From Nitrospinae bacterium RIFCSPLOWO2_12_39_16 (lineage in GTDB: Bacteria; Nitrospinota; Nitrospinia; UBA9942), in NCBI GenBank assembly GCA_001805005.1, contig MHDO01000042.1, positions 1 through 6,455 on the forward strand: 6,455 nucleotides of DNA, read 5' to 3'. Both the position numbers and the translations under genes were made by a program. Numbering within the stretch: position 1 is the stretch's first letter; each line of letters opens with the position of its first letter. Under the pieces are notes generated by a model that searched no databases, was not told where the DNA came from, and saw only the letters and a program-made list of their open reading frames with translations. Of the stretch, positions 1 to 5,488 are shown piece by piece.

Positions 1-331
1 GATGTAACCGCTGTCCAGCATGAATCACTGGTTGATGGTGTCGTGGATGCCTCTTTTGCACAATATGCTGTTACTCCTACATCATCTGTCGCTGATAAGG
101 CTAATGTTACTGATGTGCTTGTGGTTGATGCTGCACCGCTGTCTATTGATATTGATGGGCTTGATGGGGCTGTGGTGTCTGTGGTATTTTCTGTATTGGT
201 GATATCATTTCTTAGCAATGGTAAAATATATTTGCTGCTGTCACCTGCCCCACATCCAGTGAAAAAAGCAATGAGTAATAAGCAAGGAGGAAAAAGAAGG
301 AAAGGGAAGATGTTAAGGGTGACTTTAACAA
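1..331 (-). CDS. Putative secreted lipoprotein with Ig-like repeat module, N-terminal part (start unresolved)
   Basis: This minus-strand frame is open from the TAA at 362-360 to the left edge, so the C-terminal part is missing. Around 302-252 it encodes a hydrophobic stretch ending in FFTGC, a near-canonical lipobox whose Cys (254-252) would be lipidated. A short linker follows, then from 179 onward a Ser/Thr-rich module beginning DTTAPSSPSISI and containing LSATDDVGVTAYC and SCWTAV. This wording is typical of repeated Ig-like/beta-sandwich modules in large bacterial surface proteins; its two Cys could form a disulfide. Inference: an exported, outer-surface or periplasmic protein of unknown function, probably with more repeats. 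Oddity: no ATG, GTG or TTG lies in frame between the stop and the lipobox. A TTG at 331-329 is one frame off; one extra T in the T6 run at 267-262 would join it to the lipobox, giving a 26-residue signal peptide. GTT at 329 or ATC at 311 are weaker alternatives. A coding region is likely; the start is not known. Confidence 0.66.
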
Positions 332-339
332 CCCCCTGA

Positions 340-358
340 CCCCCCTTTGTTAAGGGGG
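340..358. repeat. C-run/G-run palindrome, short intergenic repeat type
   Basis: CCCCCTT (341-347) and AAGGGGG (352-358) form a perfect 7-bp stem with loop TGTT. A second C-run (332-336) lies just to the left, and the word TGTTAAGGG occurs both at 311-319 and at 348-356. Such C-run/G-run palindromes are commonly dispersed between genes in some environmental bacterial genomes, but no second copy is present in this window, so calling it a dispersed repeat is inference. It is not a convincing terminator because neither side has a T-tract. In the minus-strand transcript it would fold in the 5' leader and place a G-run (345-340) about 8 nt before the TTG at 331. Confidence 0.5.
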
Positions 359-370
359 ATTATTAGGGAA

Positions 371-398
371 AATATACCACTTTAAAATATTCTGTCAA
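371..398 (-). promoter_or_regulatory. Predicted sigma70-type promoter for the lipoprotein gene
   Basis: On the minus strand a perfect -35 box TTGACA (398-393) is followed after 16 bp by TATATT (376-371), five of six matches to the -10 consensus. Transcription would start near 364, only about 30 bases before the possible TTG start at 331, with the C-run/G-run hairpin at the very 5' end of the mRNA. It is the best promoter match I see in the window and supports a real minus-strand gene there despite the missing start codon. Prediction by eye only. Confidence 0.55.
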
Positions 399-424
399 GG
401 TTTTTTTGGGATTTTTCTGTTACC

Positions 425-448
425 CAAATCCAGCTTTAGCGGGATTTG
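425..448. promoter_or_regulatory. 10-bp-arm inverted repeat between divergent promoters (possible operator)
   Basis: The arms 425-434 (CAAATCCAGC) and 439-448 (GCGGGATTTG) are complementary except for one position, around a TTTA loop. The dyad lies between the minus promoter (398-371) and the plus promoter (464-492), upstream of both transcription starts, where a regulator binding site would be expected. A competing dyad, TTTGGG (405-410) with CCCAAA (423-428), overlaps its left arm. There is no adjoining T-tract of the kind needed for an intrinsic terminator. It could instead be a small mobile palindrome; no regulator family can be named from the sequence. Confidence 0.4.
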
Positions 449-463
449 AAACCGTCTTTTCTC

Positions 464-492
464 TTGATTTGGCAGGATGCTTTGGATATACT
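464..492 (+). promoter_or_regulatory. Predicted sigma70-type promoter for small ORF-asd-mtnP-hemL
   Basis: A -35-like TTGATT (464-469) is separated by exactly 17 bp from a -10 TATACT (487-492), four and five matches to consensus. Transcription would begin near 499, leaving a leader of roughly 20 bases before the small ORF at 522. No better plus-strand promoter is evident between here and asd, so the small ORF would be the first translated frame of the operon. Assignment by eye only. Confidence 0.5.
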
Positions 493-521
493 TTTATGAA
501 TCGAAAAGAAGGAGAAATATC

Positions 522-602
522 ATGAACCCAGTTAGGCCTAATTGGATCTACACCTATGTTCTAAAAAGTAAATTTTATAGCGACACCAAAAAAATCGCTT
601 AA
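522..602 (+). CDS. 26-aa small ORF directly upstream of asd; possible leader peptide or GIY-YIG remnant
   Basis: An ATG at 522 opens a 26-codon frame ending in TAA at 600-602. A strong Shine-Dalgarno AAGGAG (509-514) sits 7 nt upstream, and a predicted promoter lies just before it. The stop abuts the Shine-Dalgarno of asd (603-608), and the asd ATG follows 16 nt after the stop, so ribosomes finishing here would be delivered to asd. The peptide begins MNPVRPNW and continues YTYVLKS then KFYSDTKK. The second part resembles the start of GIY-YIG endonuclease domains (YVYVLKS...KFYIG), but lacks the diagnostic second half. It is far too short to be an enzyme. It may be a decayed gene start, a translated leader, or chance. 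It has four Lys codons, which is not enough to argue attenuation. A gapped palindrome (528-545) overlaps its first codons. Confidence 0.42.
   Translation: MNPVRPNWIYTYVLKSKFYSDTKKIA
528..545. repeat. 18-nt palindrome over the first codons of the small ORF
   Basis: TTAGGCCTAA (532-541) is a perfect 10-bp palindrome. It extends outward through CCA (528-530) and TGG (543-545) across one G/T position that would be a G-U pair in RNA. As RNA it could form a short stem close to the start codon of the small ORF; as DNA it is a symmetric site of operator size. Its role is unknown. Confidence 0.35.
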
Positions 603-618
603 AAGGAGATCTAACAGG

Positions 619-1635
619 ATGAAAGATAAATATACAGTGGCAGTTGTTGGTGCCACAGGGGCTGTTGGAAATGAAATGGTTTCCATACTGGAGGAAAGAA
701 ACTTCCCTGTAGGTGATTTAAGATTATTAGCTTCTGAAAGGTCAGAAGGGAAACAGATAGAGTTCAAAGGAAAAAAAGTAAAGGTAAATAAACTATCAAA
801 GGACTCTTTTAAAGGTGTAGATATTGCCCTCTTTTCTGCAGGTGCATCAAGAAGTCTTGAGTTTGCACCTATTGCAGTTAAATCAGGGGCTGTAGTAATA
901 GACAACAGTAGTGCATTCAGGATGGAGCCAGATGTCCCTCTTGTTGTACCAGAGGTAAACAGTCATGCCATCAAAAAACATAAAGGGATAATTGCAAACC
1001 CAAACTGCTCCACCATCCAGATGGTGGTTGCCCTGAAACCTATCCATGATGCTGTTCAAATAAAGAGAATTGTGGTATCTACCTATCAGGCCGTCTCAGG
1101 CACAGGTAAAAAGGCAATATCTGAACTTGAGCAGCAGACGAGAGATTTATTCAGCCTTAAAGAGGTTACTGTAAGTGTCTATCCTCATCAGATTGCCTTC
1201 AACTGCATTCCACAGATAGATATATTCCTTGATAATGGTTATACAAAGGAAGAGATGAAGATGGTAAATGAGACAAAGAAAATAATGGGAGATGATTCTA
1301 TAAAGGTTACAGCTACAACTGTAAGGGTTCCTGTTTTTGCAGCTCATTCTGAATCTGTAAACATTGAAACCAATAAGAAGATAACCAGAGACAAAGTAAA
1401 GGAGCTTCTATCAAAAGCCCCGGGTGTTGAGGTGGTGGATGACCCAAAAAATTCTCTTTACCCTCTGGCAATCAATTCCGCAGGAAGAGATGAGGTGTTT
1501 GTCGGAAGGATACGGGAGGACGAGTCAATAGATAATGGCATAAATATGTGGATAGTCTCTGACAATCTGAGAAAGGGTGCGGCACTAAACGCAGTCCAGA
1601 TTGCAGAGATATTGATTCAAAAGCAAAAGATTTAA
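619..1635 (+). CDS. asd: Aspartate-semialdehyde dehydrogenase
   Basis: This enzyme reductively dephosphorylates L-4-aspartyl phosphate with NADPH to give L-aspartate 4-semialdehyde, the branch-point intermediate for lysine/diaminopimelate, threonine and methionine; it acts in the cytoplasm. The 338-residue length is normal for the family. The Rossmann nucleotide-binding loop GATGAVG is at residues 11-17, the catalytic Cys is Cys130 in NPNCSTIQ, YQAVSGTG is at 156-163, and the catalytic His is His243 after RVPVF. The long central region and C-terminal MWIVSDNLRKGAALNAVQ agree with a complete protein. The start is fixed by AAGGAG (603-608), 10 nt upstream. It is the first large gene of the plus-strand operon, behind a small ORF and a predicted promoter; mtnP follows after 42 bp. 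No key residue is missing. Product identity is secure; operon membership is inferred from spacing. Confidence 0.96.
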   Translation: MKDKYTVAVVGATGAVGNEMVSILEERNFPVGDLRLLASERSEGKQIEFKGKKVKVNKLSKDSFKGVDIALFSAGASRSLEFAPIAVKSGAVVIDNSSAFRMEPDVPLVVPEVNSHAIKKHKGIIANPNCSTIQMVVALKPIHDAVQIKRIVVSTYQAVSGTGKKAISELEQQTRDLFSLKEVTVSVYPHQIAFNCIPQIDIFLDNGYTKEEMKMVNETKKIMGDDSIKVTATTVRVPVFAAHSESVNIETNKKITRDKVKELLSKAPGVEVVDDPKNSLYPLAINSAGRDEVFVGRIREDESIDNGINMWIVSDNLRKGAALNAVQIAEILIQKQKI

Positions 1636-1677
1636 AATTTAGGAAAATTTGTAGAGAAAGGAGAAAAAAATAATAGC

Positions 1678-2541
1678 ATGAAATCAAAGAAAATTGGTGT
1701 TATTGGAGGCAGTGGTCTCTATGAGATGGCTGATTTAAAAAATGTAAAATCTGTCAAGGTGAAGACCCCTTTTGGAGAACCTTCGGATGAGTATATCCTT
1801 GGGACTCTGAACAACCGGGAGATGGTCTTTTTACCGCGTCATGGGAAAGGACACAGGATACTGCCTACAGAGCTTAACTTCAGGGCAAACATATACGGGA
1901 TGAAAAAACTTGGAGTAGAGTGGATTCTATCAGTGAGTGCTGTAGGAAGTATGAAGGAGGAGATTGCACCGGGTAATATAGTTGTGCCAGACCAGTTTAT
2001 TGACATGACAAGGAGACGTATCAGCACATTTTTTGGAAACGGCATTGTAGGTCATGTGGCATTTGCAGACCCTGTGTGTGGCGACCTACATAATATCCTT
2101 TATCAGTCAGGTCTTAATGCCGGAGCTACAGTTCATAAAGGCGGAGTGTATATATGTATTGAAGGTCCGCAGTTTTCCACACGGGCAGAGTCATTAACTT
2201 ACCGCAAATGGGGGGTAGATGTTATAGGGATGACAAATGTCACTGAGGCAAAACTGGCAAGGGAGGCCGAGATATGTTATGCAACAATTGCCCTTGCAAC
2301 TGATTATGACTGCTGGCATGAGGCAGAGGAGGATGTAACAGTAGAGGCAATACTTGAGATACTCCATAAGAATGTAACCACTGCCCAGAAGATAATCAAG
2401 AATGCTGTATCAAAAATAGATACTGAGAGAAAATGCTCATGTAAGAATGCCCTCCAGAATGCAATTTTGACTGCAAAAAATAAGATTCCAAAAAAGACAA
2501 AGAAAGATTTGGAATTGATTATAGGGAAATACCTGAAATGA
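1678..2541 (+). CDS. mtnP: S-methyl-5'-thioadenosine phosphorylase
   Basis: This enzyme phosphorolytically cleaves methylthioadenosine, the by-product of polyamine synthesis and other S-adenosylmethionine-consuming reactions, into adenine and 5-methylthioribose 1-phosphate. It belongs to the PNP/MTAP (nucleoside phosphorylase family 2) fold. The 287-residue protein shows the phosphate loop GGSGLYE (10-16), RHG (54-56), EGPQFSTRAES (162-172), GMTN (184-187) and TDYDCWH (208-214). The Asp in that last motif is characteristic of 6-aminopurine-specific MTAP and argues against guanosine/inosine or methylthioinosine phosphorylases. The Cys-containing, Lys-rich C-terminal tail (CSC near 253-255) is a feature also seen in some other MTAPs. 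AAAGGAG (1657-1663) lies 14 nt before the ATG, a long spacing, but no better start is in frame. The stop overlaps the hemL start by 4 bp, implying translational coupling. No other methionine-salvage gene is in the window. Confidence 0.93.
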   Translation: MKSKKIGVIGGSGLYEMADLKNVKSVKVKTPFGEPSDEYILGTLNNREMVFLPRHGKGHRILPTELNFRANIYGMKKLGVEWILSVSAVGSMKEEIAPGNIVVPDQFIDMTRRRISTFFGNGIVGHVAFADPVCGDLHNILYQSGLNAGATVHKGGVYICIEGPQFSTRAESLTYRKWGVDVIGMTNVTEAKLAREAEICYATIALATDYDCWHEAEEDVTVEAILEILHKNVTTAQKIIKNAVSKIDTERKCSCKNALQNAILTAKNKIPKKTKKDLELIIGKYLK

Positions 2542-3821
2542 AAAATAAAAAATCAAAAGAATTATTTAAAAAGGCAAAGCAGATAATCCCCGGCGGTGTC
2601 AACAGCCCTGTCAGGGCATTTAAGTCTGTCGGAGGCAAACCTTTATTTATCAAAAAAGCCTCAGGTTCAAAAATCTATGATACAGATGGAAATGAATATA
2701 TAGACTATGTAGGGTCATGGGGGCCAATGATTGTAGGACACTCAAATCCAAAGGTGGTGTCAGCACTTAAGAAGGCTATTGTCAATGGTACAAGTTATGG
2801 TGCACCTACTGAATTAGAGGTTCAACTGGCAGAAATGGTAATAAAGGCATTCCCCTCTATAGAGATGGTCAGAATGGTAAATTCTGGGACAGAGGCGACA
2901 ATGAGTGCCATAAGGCTTGCGAGGGCATATACAAATAGAAATAAGGTAATAAAATTTGAAGGGTGTTATCATGGGCATGTGGACAGCCTTCTGGTCAAGG
3001 CAGGTTCAGGAGTAGCAACATTAGGGCTTCCGGATAGCCCCGGCGTTCCTCCTGATTTTGCAAAGAATACAATCACAATTCCGTTTAATGATATAGAGAG
3101 GGTAAAGGATGTCCTTGAAAAAGAGGGAGAGAAAATTGCTTGTATAATACTTGAGCCTGTAATAGGAAACATAGGAGTAGTTCCTCCAAAGAACGGCTTT
3201 TTACAAGAGTTAAGAGAAGTTACAAAAAAATATGGAATCGTCCTTATATTTGATGAAGTAATGACAGGCTTCAGGGTTGCATATGGCGGGACACAGGAAT
3301 TATACAATATAAAGGCTGATTTAACATGCCTTGGCAAGATTATCGGAGGGGGGCTTCCTGTAGGTGCTTATGGAGGAAAGAGAGAGATTATGGAGATGGT
3401 AGCACCTGCCGGACCAGTCTATCAGGCAGGCACACTCTCTGGAAATCCCCTTGCGATGACTGCTGGCATAGAAACCCTTAAGATATTGTCCAAATCAGGC
3501 ATCTATAAAAAATTAGATAAGATTTCTGAAAAATTATGCAAGGGAATGGAAGATGGGGCAAGAGAATCTGGAATCCCTGTTTATTCAACACGGGTAGGCT
3601 CTATGTTCTCCATGTTCTTCACAGACAAAGAGGTAATAGATTATACAACAGCGAAAACTTCAGATATAAACAGGTTCTCTAAATACTTCTCCCTGATGCT
3701 GAAAGGGGGCATATATTTAGCACCCTCCCAGTTTGAGGCAGGCTTTGTATCTCTTGCACATTCTGATAGTGATATTGACAGGACAATAGAGGTAAGCCGA
3801 AAGACTCTCAAAAAACTATAG
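2538..3821 (+). CDS. hemL: Glutamate-1-semialdehyde 2,1-aminomutase
   Basis: This is a PLP-dependent enzyme that converts glutamate 1-semialdehyde to 5-aminolevulinate, the last step of the tRNA-dependent C5 route into heme and other tetrapyrroles. The 427-residue length is standard. Class-III aminotransferase landmarks are present: IPGGVNSPVRAF (17-28), SWGPMIVGH (60-68), the phosphate-binding SGTEATMSA (116-124), YHGHVDS (144-150), FDEVMTGFR (238-246) with the PLP-ring Asp239, and the Schiff-base Lys267 in CLGKIIGGGLPVGA. MVAPAGPVYQAGTLSGNP (287-304) carries the GSA aminomutase signature that separates it from ordinary transaminases. The ATG overlaps the mtnP stop (ATGA, 2538-2541) and only a weak AGGGA lies 10 nt upstream, so translation probably depends on coupling. 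It ends the plus-strand operon and its stop is 7 bp from the stop of the convergent YacL-like gene. Confidence 0.96.
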   Translation: MKNKKSKELFKKAKQIIPGGVNSPVRAFKSVGGKPLFIKKASGSKIYDTDGNEYIDYVGSWGPMIVGHSNPKVVSALKKAIVNGTSYGAPTELEVQLAEMVIKAFPSIEMVRMVNSGTEATMSAIRLARAYTNRNKVIKFEGCYHGHVDSLLVKAGSGVATLGLPDSPGVPPDFAKNTITIPFNDIERVKDVLEKEGEKIACIILEPVIGNIGVVPPKNGFLQELREVTKKYGIVLIFDEVMTGFRVAYGGTQELYNIKADLTCLGKIIGGGLPVGAYGGKREIMEMVAPAGPVYQAGTLSGNPLAMTAGIETLKILSKSGIYKKLDKISEKLCKGMEDGARESGIPVYSTRVGSMFSMFFTDKEVIDYTTAKTSDINRFSKYFSLMLKGGIYLAPSQFEAGFVSLAHSDSDIDRTIEVSRKTLKKL

Positions 3822-3828
3822 CTTCACT

Positions 3829-4854
3829 CTACCGCGATATACTGTAAACCTCTTCCCTATCCATATCCTCCTTCAGCTTCGTAAATATCATCCGCCCTGC
3901 TGTTGTCTGAAGGACACTGTTGACAACTACCTCTATACTCTTTCCGATATCCCTGCGGGCATTATCAACCACAATCATTGTACCGTCATCTAAGTAACCA
4001 ATCCCCTGATTATATTCCTTGCCTTCCTTGAGAATGTAAACATTCATTATCTCGCCGGGCAGCACTACCGGTTTAACAGCATTTGCCAATTGATTTATAT
4101 TGAGAACAGAAACCCCCTGAAGCTCGGCTACCTTATTCAGATTAAAATCATTTGTAACTACCTTCCCGCCAATCTTCTGGCAGAGTGCTACAAGCTTTCC
4201 ATCTACTTCCCTAATCTTGGGAAAATCGTCATCAACAATCTTTATATCAAGGTCTGAATTCTTCTGAATCCTTTGAAGGATATCAAGCCCTCTCCTGCCT
4301 CGGTTTCTCTTCATTGAATCCGATGAATCTGCTATCTGCTGGAGCTCTTTAAGGATGAACTGCGGAATTATAATCTGCCCCTCCAGAAAACCTGTCTCAC
4401 AGATATCCGCAATCCTCCCATCAATGATGACGCTCGTATCCAATATCTTTATATTTTGCTCTCCTGATTTATTTCCCCTTAAGTTCGCCCTGTAATGTGA
4501 CAGTTCAAAGATTGTTGCTTTTTCAGCACCAATAACCAAACCGAGATATCCAAAAAATATTTTGATTAAAACATTAATTAAGAGTGTTGATTCTACGCCT
4601 ATGAATGGAATTGATAGAGAGTAGATAAAAAGATTTGCTGCGACGAGTCCTGCTAAAGCTCCTATTGCCCCACCAACTATAACCTTTGCTGGCAATTCCC
4701 TTATACGGCTTTCAAATATAATAATAACAAATGAAATAATTGCCCCAATTATAAGTCCAGCTATACCTGCCTCAGTTCCCTTACCTGCCAATAAACCTAT
4801 TGCACCGCCGATAGATGCAAACATAATCAGAAGCAACCCTCTGATTATCATCAT
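3829..4854 (-). CDS. YacL-family membrane-anchored PIN-TRAM protein (putative ribonuclease)
   Basis: The N-terminus holds about four hydrophobic segments (roughly residues 5-24, 30-48, 56-78, 84-110). A cytoplasmic PIN domain follows from LDTSVIIDGR with the acidic set Asp139, Glu170, Asp218 and Asp236 (TNDFNLNKVA), and then a C-terminal TRAM domain (about 262-327, ending VLQTTAGRMIF). This is the architecture of Bacillus YacL and its relatives. PIN domains are usually metal-dependent RNases and TRAM binds RNA, but the substrate of this family is poorly known. Start: GTG at 4863 is inside the Shine-Dalgarno AAGGAGG (4869-4863), so it cannot be efficiently used; ATG 4854 lies 8 nt beyond it and gives 341 residues. 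ATG 4851 is also possible. It follows carD after about 50 bp and belongs to the radA-carD group. All four PIN acids are present, so activity is plausible. Confidence 0.88.
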   Translation of the reverse strand: MMIIRGLLLIMFASIGGAIGLLAGKGTEAGIAGLIIGAIISFVIIIFESRIRELPAKVIVGGAIGALAGLVAANLFIYSLSIPFIGVESTLLINVLIKIFFGYLGLVIGAEKATIFELSHYRANLRGNKSGEQNIKILDTSVIIDGRIADICETGFLEGQIIIPQFILKELQQIADSSDSMKRNRGRRGLDILQRIQKNSDLDIKIVDDDFPKIREVDGKLVALCQKIGGKVVTNDFNLNKVAELQGVSVLNINQLANAVKPVVLPGEIMNVYILKEGKEYNQGIGYLDDGTMIVVDNARRDIGKSIEVVVNSVLQTTAGRMIFTKLKEDMDREEVYSISR

Positions 4855-4862
4855 AATTTTCA

Positions 4863-4869
4863 CCTCCTT
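4863..4869 (-). promoter_or_regulatory. Shine-Dalgarno that decides the YacL-like start
   Basis: On the minus strand AAGGAGG runs from 4869 to 4863. The upstream in-frame GTG (4863-4861) shares its first base with this motif, leaving no spacer, whereas the ATG at 4854-4852 has the optimal 8-nt spacing. This favours the three-residue-shorter protein. Confidence 0.75.
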
Positions 4870-4910
4870 TCCTTACTACATCACCACCTTTCGTTATCTT
4901 AAATCCTTTA

Positions 4911-5390
4911 TCAACAAACAGCCTTTTCAACAATCTTTTCAGCCTTTTTCACCTCTATCCCCTTTGCCTCTGCTATCTCACTGACAATAAGAAACCTTGC
5001 ATTATCCAGCATCTTTCTTTCACCAAATGAAAGCTCCTTCTCCATCTGTAATAGATATAAATCTCTATATACCTCAGCCACATCAAACAAAAAACCTGTC
5101 TTTATCTTGTTGAAATATCCCTTCTGCCTTCTATTCCAATTTTCATTTAAGCTTAACGAAACCTCTTGACGAAGTATCTTTAATGCCTTATTTATCTCTT
5201 TCTTATCAGACAATCCCCTCAAACCTACCTTATCTACATTATCCACCGGTGTCATTACCGTTACTCCATTTTCCAAAATCCTTATTATATAAAACAATCT
5301 TTTCTTTCCCACGATTGTCTTTTGCTCAATTTCATCTATAACACCTATACCGTGGGCAGGGTACATAACCTTTTCCCCTTTTTTAAACAT
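4911..5390 (-). CDS. CarD/CdnL-family RNA polymerase-binding transcription regulator
   Basis: The protein has 159 residues and two parts. The N-terminal Tudor-like RNAP-interaction domain (about 1-65) has KKGEKVMYPAHGIGVI and TVMTPVDNV, which in characterised homologues contacts the RNAP beta subunit. The mostly helical C-terminal domain has NWNRRQKGY (84-92) and GERKMLDNA (123-131). The conserved Trp85 in WNRR corresponds to the residue that in mycobacterial CarD and myxobacterial CdnL stabilises the open promoter complex at the upstream edge of the -10 element. The expected role is global control of initiation, including rRNA promoters; this is by homology. The longest frame begins at TTG 5393, but AAGGAGG (5401-5395) leaves it a 1-nt spacer; ATG 5390 (4-nt spacer) is the better start. 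It lies about 95 bp after radA, with a predicted promoter of its own. Confidence 0.92.
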   Translation of the reverse strand: MFKKGEKVMYPAHGIGVIDEIEQKTIVGKKRLFYIIRILENGVTVMTPVDNVDKVGLRGLSDKKEINKALKILRQEVSLSLNENWNRRQKGYFNKIKTGFLFDVAEVYRDLYLLQMEKELSFGERKMLDNARFLIVSEIAEAKGIEVKKAEKIVEKAVC

Positions 5391-5424
5391 CAAACCTCCT
5401 TGTTTTAGTTGTTGAAATAGCCAA

Positions 5425-5452
5425 CGGCAAGGAATTTTTATACTCCTTGCCG
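5425..5452 (-). promoter_or_regulatory. Perfect 9-bp-arm hairpin between radA and carD
   Basis: CGGCAAGGA (5425-5433) and TCCTTGCCG (5444-5452) are perfect complements around a 10-nt A/T-rich loop. In the minus-strand direction it follows the radA stop by about 32 bases and precedes carD by about 35. The sequence after it is TTGGCTATTTC, which is not a U-tract, so it is a weak candidate for an intrinsic terminator of radA. It lies right at the predicted start of the carD transcript, where a stable 5' stem-loop could protect the mRNA or be a regulator target. The function is undecided. Confidence 0.5.
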
Positions 5453-5459
5453 ATAAAAT

Positions 5460-5488
5460 ATATTATCATAAAATATTATTTAAGTCAA
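5460..5488 (-). promoter_or_regulatory. Predicted promoter for carD overlapping the radA stop
   Basis: On the minus strand TTGACT (5488-5483), five of six to the -35 consensus, overlaps the TGA stop of radA. After 17 bp comes TAATAT (5465-5460), preceded by a TGA that makes an extended -10-like TGN element. Transcription would start near 5453, just at the hairpin 5452-5425. The region is very A/T-rich, so chance matches are easy; confidence is moderate. Confidence 0.4.

Noticed and set aside
20..339. Plus-strand ORFs at 20-202 and 43-339
   Set aside because: They lie opposite the lipoprotein/Ig-like frame, which has recognisable motifs. The first is a Leu/Met/Trp-rich composition typical of an antisense frame, and neither has a promoter or a good ribosome binding site.
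310..339. Short plus-strand ORF at ATG 310 downstream of AAGGAGG (285-291)
   Set aside because: The nine-codon peptide shows no recognisable feature, the spacing is too long (18 nt), and the region is explained by the minus-strand gene and the palindrome.
401..407. T7 run as an intrinsic terminator
   Set aside because: No stable GC-rich stem immediately upstream, and no plus-strand gene ends before it.
578..599. AGCGA...TCGCT stem with A7 loop before asd as an attenuator
   Set aside because: Only 5 bp in the stem and no T-tract after it; it lies within the small ORF and looks too weak to terminate or regulate.
522..602. Lysine attenuation peptide controlling asd
   Set aside because: Four Lys and two Thr among 26 residues, with no run of regulatory codons and no terminator/antiterminator pair before asd.
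561..905. 114-codon minus-strand ORF across the asd start
   Set aside because: Shadow of asd in the opposite frame; no family features, and asd motifs are unambiguous. The minus ORFs inside asd, mtnP and hemL (1147-1347, 1472-1687, 1839-2045, 2969-3337) were rejected for the same reason.
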